Assembly (NCBI GenBank): GCA_032988165.1
Contig: JANTQF010000374.1
Coordinates: forward strand, 1-33,734
Direction: 5' to 3'
DNA from: Emmonsiellopsis sp. PD_33
Taxonomy: Eukaryota; Ascomycota; Eurotiomycetes; Onygenales; Ajellomycetaceae
Length of the DNA: 33,734 nucleotides
Notes under the pieces: model-generated
Seen by the model: the letters and a program-made list of their open reading frames with translations, nothing else
Told to the model about the DNA's origin: nothing
The model's database searches: none
Program-made: the position numbers and the translations under genes
Part shown: piece by piece, positions 10,395 through 22,689 of the stretch
How the letters are laid out: the number at the start of each line of letters is the position of its first letter
How positions within the stretch are numbered: the stretch's first letter is position 1

Positions 10395-12373
10395 ATGAAG
10401 TACATTCTGGTTTCAGGAGGTATGTCTTTCCGATTCAGCTTTTTCAACGCGTCTGACTCAACCCTGCAGGCGTCATTTCTGGTGTCGGGAAGGGCATCAT
10501 CGCCTCCAGCACGGGCCTTTTGTTGAAGACCCGGGGCCTCAAGGTGACCAGTATCAAGATCGACCCATATATGAACGTTGATGCGGGGACTATGAGCCCT
10601 ACCGAGTTAGTCTCCCTTCTTTTTTGGCCCTCCTACACCTGATCGCAAAGCTGACCAGGATATTAGACATGGGGAGGTTTACGTGTTGGATGACGGCGGG
10701 GAGGTCGACCTGGATCTAGGAAACTATGAGCGCTACCTGAACATTTCTCTGGACCACGAACACAATATCACAACTGGCAAAATATATCTTCACGTTATTG
10801 AGCGAGAACGCCGGGGTGACTACCTCGGAAAAACCGTCCAGATCGTCCCCCATCTCACAGACGCAATCCAGGACTGGATTGAAAGAGTGGCCAAGACACC
10901 TGTTGATGAATCCGGAGAAGAGCCGGATGTGTGTATCGTTGAGGTAAGACCCTTGGAGCCCTGTTTGCCAGCCCTAAGCTAAGGACAGTAGCTCGGAGGC
11001 ACGATTGGAGATGTGGAGTCGGGGGTTTTCTTTGAAGCTATGCGCCAGCTTCAGAGACGTGCCGGGAAGGGAAATTTCCTCTCGATCCATGTCTCTTATG
11101 TTCCCGTGATGCCACCAGGGGGCGGCGAACAGAAAACGAAACCAACTCAACGAGCTATTAGCGACGTCAGAAGTGCTGGTCTCAGCCCGGACCTGGTATA
11201 TATATCCGACCCTCCCTTCCTAGCCTGTTTACCTAACTAATCATTCCCCATCAGATTGCTTGCCGCTGCGAGAGACCTCTTGAAGAGCAAACAATCCTCA
11301 AGATTGCCAATGCCTGCCAAGTAGGCCGAAACCAGGTCCTTTCGGTTCACGATGTCTCAACCACTTACCACGTTCCTGTACTTCTTGAGGACCAAGGCGT
11401 TCTTTCCACCATAGGCGAGGTTCTCCAGCTTGATTCCATGAAAATCCCCCCTGAACTTTTGGAAAAGGGCAGTGCCACTTGGCATGAGTGGAAATCATTG
11501 GCTGGTGGCCAAGATCACACGCTGGACACTGTATCCATTGCCCTGGTTGGCAAGTATACAAGTCTGAAGGATTCTTACATGAGCGTTAGCAAGTCGCTGG
11601 AACACGCGGCTATGCACTGCAAACGCAAAATCAACCTAATCTGGGTCGACTCATCTCATCTCGAAGATGCCACCCAACAAACCTCCCCAGCAGAATTCCA
11701 CAAAGCCTGGCACGCAATCTGCATGGCGAACGGAATTCTCGTCCCAGGCGGCTTCGGCAACCGGGGAACAGAAGGAATGATCAAGGCCGCCAAATGGGCC
11801 CGTACCAATAACGTCCCATACCTAGGTATCTGCCTAGGTATGCAGCTGGCCGTCATCGAATATGCCCGCAACGTCTGCGGCATCGACGCTGGTAGCGAAG
11901 AATTCGACGAAGGCCACGCAAACCCAGCCATCGTCTACATGCCCGAAATCAACAAGGAAAAGATGGGCGGCACGATGAGACTGGGCAAGCGGCCTACAAT
12001 CTTCCAGCCCGACACTGAATGGTCTCGCCTGCGAAAGCTATACGGAGAAGTTCCTGCCCTTTGGGAGCGTCACAGACATCGCTACGAGGTCAACCCCAAG
12101 ATGGTGGAAACACTGGAAAAAGCCGGGTTGAGTTTCGTCGGCAAGGATGAGAAGGGAGAACGGATGGAGATTGTCGAGCTGAAGGATCACAAGTGGTATG
12201 TTGGTGTGCAGTTCCATCCGGAATACCTGAGCAGAGTGCTTGCGCCTAGCAAGACTTTCTTGGGCTTCTTCGCGGCCGCAGCTGGCTGTCTTGAGGATGT
12301 CACCGAGAAATTCAAAGATCGCCTTGACCTTAGCCACCAGGAGATGGATCCCGCTTTGATACCCGTGCGGTAG
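10395..12373 (+). CDS. URA7: CTP synthase (glutamine-hydrolysing)
   Basis: Five exons: 10395-10419, 10470-10605, 10667-10943, 10992-11195, 11255-12373, giving 586 residues (yeast Ura7 is 579). The enzyme makes CTP from UTP, ATP and glutamine in the cytosol, the last step of de novo pyrimidine nucleotide synthesis. The amidoligase half starts MKYILVSGGVISGVGKG, with the P-loop, then KIDPYMNVDAGTMSPTEHGE and ELGGTIGDVES. The class I glutamine amidotransferase half has the nucleophile in GICLGMQ (C407) and the His/Glu pair in QFHPEY (H535, E537), so both sites look intact. Introns are 48-61 nt with standard signals. The first exon is only 25 bases, and the start is fixed by the family N-terminus. 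Confidence 0.96.
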
Positions 12374-12626
12374 AGAGAAAAAAGAGGTGGATGATTTATG
12401 CGGTATGCGACGGGGGGTTGGGCGGGGGACTCTGGTATGAGGGGCAGCTTGGGATTAATGCGTGTGTGCGGAATTTTAGACGTGGCGTTTTTATGTGACT
12501 GACTACATCTATATACGTTTCTTTGATTAGCATATCGAAATCAACGTCTCTTTTCACAACTATAATTATCTACCCCTGTGCCACGCTGCCGTTGATATGC
12601 TTCATTTGAACCTCGAAACCCCAACG

Positions 12627-12655
12627 ACCCGCCGGCACCCGCCGGCACCCGCCCC
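12627..12655 (+). repeat. Tandem ACCCGCCGGC repeat (about 2.8 copies)
   Basis: The 10-base unit ACCCGCCGGC occurs twice in a row, followed by a partial third copy, about 255 bases after the CTP synthase stop codon. Confidence 0.75.
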
Positions 12656-13630
12656 GCGCTCCCTCGACGACGGTGAACTTCCAATAGTCGCATTGCATAT
12701 GGATATTCTCACCAGGGAGAGGGGAAGATGTCCTGTACATCATGATAATGGTTTTCCGTCATATTATTGTTTTTGGCTCTATATTGGGATATAAATAACT
12801 CGGATAATAGAAAGAAATAGAAGAGGCAAAGCATACCGTTCGTTTGTTTACCACGTGTATAGATATATATATTTTCTCCCGTTCGCAAGTTTCCAGACGT
12901 CATTTTTTAGTGACATTTAACTACGAGCTTCACTGTTGGATTATTATATGGAATCCAAAATATAGAGATCATGATAGGAGTAGGTAGCACTTAGCCTCTT
13001 CTTCTAGCATACATACCTTTCTTTCACCGCGTACTTATCTATATACTTTAGATTCGATATAGACGACATATATATATTTGTGCCATTACTTGGGAACAAA
13101 CCAAGCATATATATATCTGCTCGATCTTCTAGTATAGTAAATAAACTCTTTACACCCCACCCTACCAGACACTCTGAATATAAATATAGTCGACAGCAAT
13201 GAATTTTGAACTAACTAAGAGACACTACAATCATCTTAACGTAGCCCTGTACTTCCCCCATCCCAACATCCGTAATTTGGTGTCTGGCGGGGAGGAACAA
13301 CGCAGCCGCAGCTGGTGATCGACGCTTAGCACGTTGGCTCCATGGAACCTGGTATTACCAGGTGGTAAGTAGTAATAGGTAGATCATGTATATTGAACGC
13401 GGGACACAGAGGAAAAGTGTCCACCGGTTAATTCATCTCAGAATAGAATAAAGTGGCTAGGCAAAGGAGACAAGGGTTTGAGGAGGCAAATGTAGTACTC
13501 GTATGACGAGGGGATGTGATGGGTTGGGATGGGGTGATTGGTAAGTTATCTATTGATATCTTCCGCTTGTGTTGAACTTTTGTTTCTTGCTGGGTATGTT
13601 GGTTGTTTGCCTAGGAGTGAGATTCAGGGT

Positions 13631-13650
13631 GGGGGGGGGGGGGGGGGGGG
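13631..13650 (+). repeat. Poly-G run (20 G)
   Basis: Twenty uninterrupted G follow GGGT in the 3' flank of the DUF2841 gene. On the transcribed (minus) strand of that gene this reads as poly-C. The exact length could be affected by sequencing error in a homopolymer. Confidence 0.85.
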
Positions 13651-14099
13651 ATAGTGCGGCGGCGGAGGGTAGGTAGAGTACATGAAGAACGTCCCACGGA
13701 CAGGGGGGAAGGAAAATATGTATAGAATCAAAAGGAAATATATTATTTGAAAGAAACACGCGAAAAAACGCCGGCAAACCAAACCATATATAAAAAGTTC
13801 CCCAAAAAAAAGTTCCAAATCTGACCAAAGAAAAGATCCCGCATAGATTATCCTGGGAGAAGAAAACTTTTTTTCTTTCGTTTGCAGTAAAAGCACGATT
13901 GCCGCCCATAGATTTAAAATTCGCTTCACAGAAGAGATTTTGGAAGGTAGTTCCATCCATAATATGTATAAAGAAAAGTGAGCCGCGAAACCACACACGA
14001 CAGGAAGAGACAGGGAAAACATTGGGCGGGGAGGACAAAACTAGAAGATATTAGATTATATGAGAAGGGTAAGAGGCCCCAAGCCGCCGTGGAAAAGCA

Positions 14100-15829
14100 T
14101 CATTTATACTGCTGCCCAATATTGACCCCTGTATGGTGTGATGCCATCAAATGAGGGTGGCTTAATGACCCTGTCCGAAATTGCAATGGTGGGCTGACCA
14201 TCGGTACGTCTTCCATCTGCTGTGAGCGGGCACCGTGAAGGTCGGGTAGCGAGAAAGGCCCATGAGATTGGGGAGGCACCATCATAGACATGGAGTGAGG
14301 CATATACTGAGGCACCATGCTCGTACATGTACCATTGCCGTAGTCTACAGGGTTGAAGACTGGCGGCTGGAACGGGGCAGACGACCAAGAATACGCACTG
14401 GCAGCTTGGTTCCCAGGGCTGGCACACCTCTGATCCATGTGGTGTGTTTGGGCCGATGAAGTGGGTAATCCACTGAGGTAGTTCATGTTGGGCGGGTTGG
14501 TAGGTTGTTCATACTCAGCCTTGACTCCTGGCATAGAAACAAAAGAGTGGTTTGGTTCAAAGGTGGTTGGAGTTGGCAGTGGGAATATAGGATCCTTGGG
14601 GTCTACTGGAGAAGTAACCAGATTATGTTCCTGTACAGCGGGTGATGTTGATTGACGGCTCTGAGGATCGGATTGATAGCAACATTCTCCCGAGTCGCTC
14701 GGGCTTTCAGAGGCTCTTGTCTCATGGTGTTTGGTGTCCTTTCTGATTGTAACATAGACCAAGGTTGTTGCATCTTATATACCGCCATCTTAGTAACTTG
14801 AACACATAGTACTGGGCGATCCTGAGGACCTCACTCACCAATTTGCCCTCTCTCATAACGTTCTTCCCATTCCCTCACTCTGTAAATCTCCTCCAAAACT
14901 GCCGATTTCTCCGGAGGTTGGACCTGTCGTTGCTGTACTTCTTCCCCAGCCTCCCTCAGTAGGCCCACCGTTACACCCTTCTCTCCGAGGTTGCGGAGGA
15001 TGTGAATGAGTAGTTTGATGCGGTCTGCAAAAAGATTAGTAAATGGTACACCCAGATAACAATGCTGGATGTCATACCGGTCTTCCTTAAATGATCCGGC
15101 TCCCTATGAATGACGTCGATAGGCCACCATGGCGGCCGAGTTTTCTCAGGATCCCTTTGCTCTCCAGGAGCCACCTTTCCTCCATTATAAGGAAAGTTGG
15201 CCTGCTTTCGGGGCTCGATAGCCTTGATATAAGCTTTGGCAATCTGGCGACAGTTGAGTTGCTGAAATGCTTTCAAGGCATCTTCGTAGTAAGCAACTAT
15301 CCTTGCCTCATCCCCTATTTGCAAGCCAATCCTGTCTCCTGGATCATCCTGAAAGTCTTCTTCTGAATCTGACTCCTCCATATATTGTTGTAAGCGTTGA
15401 CGTTTATGTGGGATCGAAGGTTTCCGGGTAGGTACGTTGGCACCGTACAGCCTTGGTAAGGGCCGGGGAATGGTTGAACCAGAAACCGGGGCTTTATTTG
15501 CACATTGTAAAAAATGTCCCTTCAAATGTACAGGGAAAAGGCGGTTCCGAAACGGTTGCATTGAAAGCGAGAACTCATATTGAACCTGCCCCGCTTCATC
15601 CAGATAGATCAAAGCGTAATGTTTATGTGAGATTCTATCTTGCGAAACCCTCGTCACCATAGCCTATTTAACGGATGTTAGTTCATTGATCGGGAAAACC
15701 ACTTTGCCCACGTTAATCACATACAGGTGCAGAATCCCATGGCTGGAATTCTTTAGTCGGTTCCTTCAGCTCTGAGTTTGTAGGTCGAGGCTTTAACAAG
15801 GCCGCGCCAGGCACTGGTTTGCGGGCCAT
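14100..15829 (-). CDS. DUF2841 / YDR124W-like helical-bundle protein, function unknown
   Basis: Four exons: 15829-15725, 15663-15078, 15024-14839, 14773-14100, giving 516 residues. The best-conserved part is residues about 151-292: GDEARIVAYYEDALKAF, then QLNCRQIAKAYIKAIEPRK, then RPPWWPIDVIHREPDHLRK, then a helix rich in Leu and Arg. I associate this wording with the fungal DUF2841 family (YDR124W-like), named partly from a subtelomeric cluster in Aspergillus fumigatus; the match is from memory. No biochemical role can be read from it. Residues 122-150 are acidic, and the C-terminal 200 residues are Pro/Ser/Met/His-rich and probably disordered, as in many fungal regulators. The first exon was inferred: it adds 35 in-frame codons through GTATGT, an ACTAAC branch site and TAG. 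A start at 15660 is the alternative. Confidence 0.72.
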
Positions 15830-18081
15830 AACGTTTGAGCGAGGACGTAGTTGCTGAGTTCACACTCAGGAGATAAATGAACGGCCGGGGGAGGTATTCA
15901 GTAACGGTATTGGGGCACGGCAGCGGACGCGAGGAAGAGTCGGCCGATGGTAGCAGCAATAGGTTAATAGGTAAAGGAGACCTAGTAGGTAGTATAGTAA
16001 CGAAAACAAAAGCGCAGCAGATAAAAATTTGAATCAAAAAGGCCTCCCAATAAACGCAAAGAAAAACGACGAAAATAAGAAATCAGAGGTCCTGGCAGGT
16101 CGGTATTCCAATTGAAGATCTGTCAAGGGGATGACACTCTTGCGTATTGTCTAATGACAGGCGCAAAGTGTGGATATTATCTTGTAAGGCACAAAACGAA
16201 GGTGAGGGGTCTTGGAAGGGAAAATGGAAAGAAGAGAAGAATTAGGCTCAGGGCAAGTTCATATACTCCGTAATGATCAGCAAGCCGATGTATATATAAA
16301 TCCGCAATTATTTTTGATGGGCGTGGCGGTTTGGAAAAAAGACGAATCGCTAGCGGAGTTGGAGCCCCTGTCCAACTTGGAAATACGCAAAGATACTGAG
16401 ATTTTTAAGATCTCATGGCAAATTACGGAGTCGCCTTGTTCTGGATTCCTGCCCCTCACTGCCCAGCTGGAGCTGCAGGGTGCGCCAAGAAGTTCCAATG
16501 TGTCCTGGAGTGGTTGGGACTTCGTGTATCGGATTTCCATGCCCAAAAGTCACCAGTGAATGGGCGATCAGGGAGCTTCGGGACGGGCTCTGATTCGTGA
16601 AATATTTTGCTAGGAGGCCCACAGGGTGGCACAGGGACCGTGCGAAGAAGCCTCGAGTTCGAACCCCCCTTCATTATGGAGGGTGGGGAAGCCAAGCACC
16701 CCAGACGTATGGTCGGATTCATCACATCCCAGTTTGGCTCTTGAGGAACCCATCGTTACGGACAGAGGTCATTTAGACTATGTGCAATTGGAGATAGAAA
16801 GTAGGTCACGCAAACCAAGAGCGTGCATCTGGATATCTCTCAGGAATATGGATGACACGGTACGATGTAGAGCCCCCCAGAGTGTAAGCTTTGCTGACAG
16901 GCTTCAAAGCTGGAATCAATAGGAATTCCGAAAGGCTGGTTCAATGGTAACAATCCCCCAGAGAAGAATGGCTAGTGGCTGAGCCAAGGGGGGCTGACTC
17001 TCCGGAGTACTCTTGGGAGGGCATCCCACGCCTTGACGGGAATAGGGACCTGGAAGCTGATCCAGCCGCTCTACCCGCCTCGATCATGAGGTATTCGATG
17101 TCGCCCCTTGGGCCTTGGGTAAAAGAAAATCAAGCCAGGGTTAGCGTTGACCGCCGACTCGCCGAGCTCAATGGAGCTCTCCAAGGTTGGCACATTTGGG
17201 CCTGAACTTAAAAGTTAAACGTATGCAAGGTTCGATCGGGATCTTGGGATGTGGGGCCGGCGCCGGAACGAGTGGTCAGTGGACGCCAATGCAGCAAGCC
17301 TTTCGCTTTTAAAGTTTTGGCATGCACACTGATCCAGACAGCCCCGGCCCCCAGACGGGTTGATCTGGAGGCGGAGTTCACCATTTCAGGGTGTGGAACG
17401 GCTCGAATGTCCAAACGGGTGGATATTATTATTGACGGAAAGGCTACCCTGGAAATGGGGTCGAGAGTTGCGGCCCGTCCCTACTAATGTTTTGGGGAGA
17501 CTTTGCTTGCGAGTGTATGACTGACTATTGATTGATCTTGCCGTAACCTTTGGGAGAGCCACGAGTCTTCTCCTCGACTTTCCTTTCTGATGAAAGGGCG
17601 ATCACTGTTTCTCTCCGCGGAGGCTAGTGTCATGGCCCATGGGAATACCGACACCTTGGATTCCTCCACTGTTTCAAAAGCTGCTGTTTCATTGGTTTTC
17701 TCCCTGCCAGGCTGTCATCGTTGAACCCGAGACGGGACACTGGGAAGCTAGCTGACTGCTACCCTGTTGATATCAACCACGCGCTATGCGTATACGGGGC
17801 TCCACTGGGCGCTACCGGGAATCCGGTTCGAAGGGTCCTCGATGGCTGGACGATTTTCTCCCCTTGTGCTGTCAAAACTCGCACGAGGCTGTCATCTCAA
17901 AGCCACTGGCTGGATGGAGGGTGGCCGACAACCAGGCCGAAGACAGACCACGCCGTCAGAATACTGAACATTGGCATGCACGCGGGTACACACACATGGA
18001 GTCAAGGAGATGAGGGTCAATGCCCAGACGACCGCAGCCAAATCCATGGAAAGCTTGGATTGCCTGTTGTATCTATCGTTA

Positions 18082-18109
18082 TCAAGGAGTCAAGGAATCA
18101 AGGAGTCAG
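18082..18109 (+). repeat. Tandem 8-base repeat TCAAGGAG/A (3.5 copies)
   Basis: The units TCAAGGAG, TCAAGGAA, TCAAGGAG and a partial TCAG follow one another within the gene-free region. Confidence 0.8.
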
Positions 18110-20997
18110 GGACGGGGCGGGGACGATGACTAAGCGAGCGACGTCCCATGGTTGCGGCTCCATCAACTTCGCCGTTTATATTGACCACCCCGCTGGGATA
18201 GATGTCTCTCTGCTGAGGCCACGGGACGGCGATGGCCAGAAACTCTATTCTCTATTGTTATTCAGGTGATGGAGACGGCGACTCTATGAATCCAGCGCAA
18301 CAGAGACGGATGGAACCGTTGAAACACCTTGAACCCAGGACGCGAATAATCTCCTGCGCAGGATTGACAAAGAAAAACAAACAAGCGGAGGCAAATTGGA
18401 GATGGACAGGCAGAAATCCAGATTTCAGCTAGCTCGCCATATCCTTCATTCTCCATCGCACTGGCAGCCCTGCTGTGTGGTCCCTGATCACCCGCTCCTG
18501 ACCAGCAAGATGGACCCCATTATGTCTTCAACTTCCCCGGCCACTCAAACCACCGCATGGAACCACCTTAGCTACCCGTCTAGCTCGTTTGGGTTTGACA
18601 CTTGGACGCCACGCAGAAACAGGGACGAAGCAATGATGGACCAATATTGACGGAGTATGTAACAAGTACTAACAACCATGCTTCGAATAATGACATTGCA
18701 TTTCTATTAGAGCAGACCCGTCCGAGCTACAAGTATGACAAGATCAAGATTCGGCAAACTTGGAAGAAGGATTAAACCATGCAGAGGTAATTAGTACCCC
18801 GAAAATCTTCGCCGTCCTGAAACCAACTGGCCCATCTTTGTGATTTGCCTGCAAGGCAGGACCCTGTTTTCCAGTGTGAATATTTTGAAAAAATATCCCG
18901 GCATACCATGTATATACAGGCCTCTGGGTACAGTCATGCTGGTTACATGCATCTGCCCCGGCGATGAAGCCAGTCGTGAATTACGGAATCTAGGAGGTCG
19001 GCAATGTATATCTAAACCGTCGGTACCCCAGCGTATGTTTCGATGTGCGTTGCATACCCACATTTTGAAAGGGTTCACAACTGCCAACAACCGAGAAAGG
19101 GGGAAGTGTGTCCAGATCGTCGCACATTTCCTTCAAGGCGCTCGGGTTTAAGATTCTCCAAGATCTGACCACCCGTCAGTGCCGTCACCGATCCAGTTTG
19201 AAGCCACACCCTCTTCTGATTTCCTCCCGGTTCCCCGAGTCGGGTTCCATTCATATTGGTATCCAATGCTACTTTCGGGCGCCCAACGCCGACTGTTGAG
19301 AAATATTATGGATTTTTGGCGGGACGACCTTGGAAGGGCCGATTGATACTCCGTCTATGCACGGGGACTTGGCGGTTTCGCCAAAACAAACGCTAGTTGA
19401 GAGAAGTGGTAGACGGCGATGTCGAGACTCGAGAGGAACAAACAACCATGGCTCTTCCTGGTAGTTACTGGAGGCGGGGCATAGCGCCATTTTTTCCGTG
19501 GTGACGCATCAATCGCCCTGGCGTGCATCGAAGCCTTGCATATCAACCCCAAGTTGGCAGATGGTGAGCCTTGTTTGTCATGATCTCTAGTAAGGCATAC
19601 TATTGATGGAGTGCTATTCTTATTAAAGGTTTCGCACACCCCAAGACGAAGGCAGTGGTAATGACCTCGGAATGGAGCATACTTGGGCATTATTTAAGGA
19701 GAGTAGGGTTGCCAACTACACCCCTAGTGGCAGCAGCGGCAGGAAGTCCTCTTTCCATCAAATCACTAACCCAAGGAACAGATGTCAGCCGACTCGCTCA
19801 GTTAGCGAATGGCGGCTTTCATTATTTCCCCCGATTCAAAGCTGTTTTCGAAGGTCCTGGCTGGTACTTCCGGGTTATTCCCAGGACTACACAACACTGT
19901 GCGGAATCATTACGAAGTCAACCGATTGATGATGATTTTTGGAATGATCTCTTCATCCAATATAGTCGCGGACCTTATGGGCTACGGTCTGCAATACCAT
20001 CAAGTCCTGACCCCTAAAATTTTCCCAGAAAAACAGGGCATATGTAGAAGATGGCATGTTTTCAGAGGTCGGCACTTTTCCAGAGGTGATTCGTCTGACA
20101 ACACCGAGGAGATCAACGAAGCATTGAAGTGAGGGACCTTTTGCCCCTCTCCCTTTGACAGTCACATCAGCGGCTGATCCCGAGTCGCTTTATTAAGTTC
20201 AATTGCCGCAAGCCAAGACACAGAATAATGCTGATCTCATGCCTTCTGCATTTCCTTCCCTTGTTCTGCATGTTGATTTTGGAGCGCACAGAGGTCACAG
20301 GCCACCCAACAAATGGTCAAAGCTGGCGCCACCTCCCAGCCTTGGGGATCAAAAGATTTCTTGTCATCTGCCAGCAGTGGAAGTAATTGCTTCTTACTAC
20401 CCATCATAACAGAAGTTTATTTACGAACAAAGATCGAACATTATCATAGTGAGCGGCAAGGATGTCTTTCAGGATCTAATCATTAACATGGAGCGGGGTG
20501 AGGATATTCCCATTATTTACATCTTGCTTGCAAGGCTTACCATACATTCGAGCAGATTCATGGTTAAACTTCTGTTCATCCGCCAAACAAACACCTTCCA
20601 AGGCTCGTGCAGAAGGTTTGTGGCGTTCGTGGGCCAACCAGTAGTAGAACTTCAACCCGAGAATTTCAGTCCGTGCCCAGGCCGCGTGGTAGAGTTGGTA
20701 TCAATCCGCAACAGTCGAAATCACAATTCGACAATCGCTATGTGACAGAAAGGTTCGGAGCCCGTTACTGTTTATCAAAAGAGGATAGAAGTTCATGAAC
20801 AGCAATAAAAATTAATTGAAGCCTGGACGCGAACTCAGGCTCCTTTTGGCCCCCTTTGACAACAACATCCTTGCTTGAGCAAGGAAAGGTGGATGGAGGC
20901 CAGCCTTGACTTCCTACTGCTGTAACCATTGGTTGAATTGCCAGCTTCCTTCAGTTTTGCTTTTTGTTCCTCTCCTAGTCCTCCCCCGTGCGGGGTG

Positions 20998-21012
20998 CTG
21001 TACGGAGTACAG
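20998..21012. promoter_or_regulatory. Perfect interrupted palindrome CTGTAC-GGA-GTACAG
   Basis: Two 6-base arms are exact reverse complements around a 3-base spacer, the layout of a site for a dimeric DNA-binding protein. The core ACGGAGTA recurs three more times (either strand) in the same gene-free region. No function is known to me. Confidence 0.35.
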
Positions 21013-22661
21013 ACAGGCCCATGGCATGCATCTTCGGCTGAATTTTGACATCTCAATCCAGGATCAGGTACTGGTTTCACGCATGCGGATAACGGGTCTC
21101 TGCTGCTTGTGTCGCAGCAAACCCGAAAAATCAGAAGTATGTACTATTTTACCCCATTCATTCCCTGCTACTCCGGTTCGATACCATACCATCATTTGAT
21201 AGGGATATGGCCACGGAGAAAGGCCCCGTCACATCGATACTTACTCTTGACCGACAATGTTCGATTCGAAGATAAGAAATTTGCATCTTCTCGGACATTT
21301 TGGGTCCAAATTCATGATGATACTCGATGCTTTCCTCAAATTAAGCGTATGTTAGCGTGGAAATGCTGGCACAAATAGCTCTTGAAACAACCCCTGAACA
21401 ACGGTTGGACCCTGTCTCGCCCGTGTGCTCCATGCTTGCGCCTATCGAGATCCCTTGACGTTGCAACCCTTGACCATAAACAATTCCACGTCATCGGGTA
21501 CATTAGTCTCTTGGTATGATGCCAGGAATAGCGAATAACAAACTTGGGAATTCTTTTTCAGTTTCGACAGCGCGGAAAGCGCCATGACAAGGCAAAAGCA
21601 GATTATCCCTGGACGTTCACAGTCAAAGGTCGCTCTCGGCCGAGCAAATAATCTGCGATCACCACTCCGATGCTTGCTCCCGCCCTGGATCCTATTATTC
21701 CTTGTGCCTCGACTCGTTATCAAAGCATTGACCTTAGTAGTTTCGGGCGCAATGGGATTGAGAGGGCCGAAAAGCTGTACAATGCCCTCAGCGAGGAAAG
21801 AATTGTCACCATCCATAGGACCAACGGTAAAGCCTCATCATGGATAGTAATTTACAAGTGACAGCTTCTAGCCCTTTCTTTCTCTCGGTTAAGCCCCACA
21901 ACCCGCAATTCCTCCCGCTCCAGCCCCGCCACTCCATGGACACGGAATCACGGATCCATCCCCACCGCAATTGGAGAGTTGATGCATTGTTTACACGCCT
22001 CCTGATCGTCAACTTCTGTCCATAGATCTGCCTAACGCGGGGATATTATCTCGAACAGGCAGCGAGAGAAACGATACTCCTGTTTCACCTGGTGCTGACA
22101 ATAAGCATGTTATTCCGCGGAGAGAAAAATCCATATCAGATTGCGGCTTGCCGCTACTGCAGTCTCCGCGTAGGTGACATCCTGCTGCTTGAGAGTTCCC
22201 GATAATGACTGGCTGGTTAAAATCTCGAAGATTTGACATCGCTGGAGCAGCCACGGGCATAATTGAACACCAGCCTGACAAGAGCGACAAGGTGTCCAGA
22301 AATAAACCCCAACCACCCAGAACGTTGGCGACTTTTGATACAACCTTCCTCATCGCATCACTCTGGGAGAATAGCGGGACGGGACGGCGGAAGCCATGGT
22401 TTGCCCTTTGGGGGCTTGGCTGGGCGAAGCGAAATTGACAATCGCCTCTGTAGCTCTGTAGCTGCATGCACCCGTCATCTCACCGCGCAGCATGGTCGGG
22501 GAAAGTTACCTCTCCTGTTTGAGGGATATTAACCCTAATAATAAGCCAGGTTTACTTGAACTAAAGTGATGAGCATGACAGGTGAAGCGAAACCTCGATC
22601 TGCCCCACCCCCATACTCCTGCAACGGCGCAACGTGACATTGGTGATGACGGTCAAACGGT

Positions 22662-22689
22662 CATTACGAATATTACATTACGAATATTA
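22662..22689 (+). repeat. Perfect tandem duplication of 14 bases
   Basis: CATTACGAATATTA occurs twice back to back without mismatch, which suggests a recent slippage or repair event, or a paired site. Confidence 0.85.

Larger units (their letters stand above)
12374..14099. other. Convergent intergenic region, CTP synthase and DUF2841 gene
   Basis: The two flanking genes end toward each other across 1.7 kb. The sequence has AT-rich TATATA-type stretches (about 12860-13200), a short GC-rich tandem repeat and a 20-base G run. The largest open frame (13550-14038, minus) runs through the G run and shows no domain. It is most simply 3' flank and untranslated sequence. I see no gene. Confidence 0.65.

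Noticed and set aside
13550..14038. 162-codon minus-strand frame
   Set aside because: It reads through the 20-base homopolymer as poly-Pro/Gly and shows no domain; it is 3' flank of the DUF2841 gene.
15753..16037. Possible upstream ORF overlapping the DUF2841 start
   Set aside because: The frame begins with TTG and contains no ATG, so it is unlikely to be translated.
16612..16690. tRNA-like B box (GTTCGAACCCC)
   Set aside because: The bases before the loop cannot form a T stem with those after it, and no A box, anticodon arm or acceptor stem pairs at the right distances.
17721..18269. Longest frame of the desert as a protein-coding gene
   Set aside because: It begins with TTG, has no recognisable motif and overlaps other frames; kept only as part of a finding.
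19294..19300. TGTTGAG as the start of a retroelement LTR
   Set aside because: I found no matching CTCAACA end at LTR distance, no target-site duplication and no primer-binding site.
20690..20850. A-box-like GTGGTAGAGTTGGTA with GACGCGAACTC-like sequence downstream
   Set aside because: The two lie about 140 bases apart, too far for a tRNA, and no cloverleaf could be drawn.
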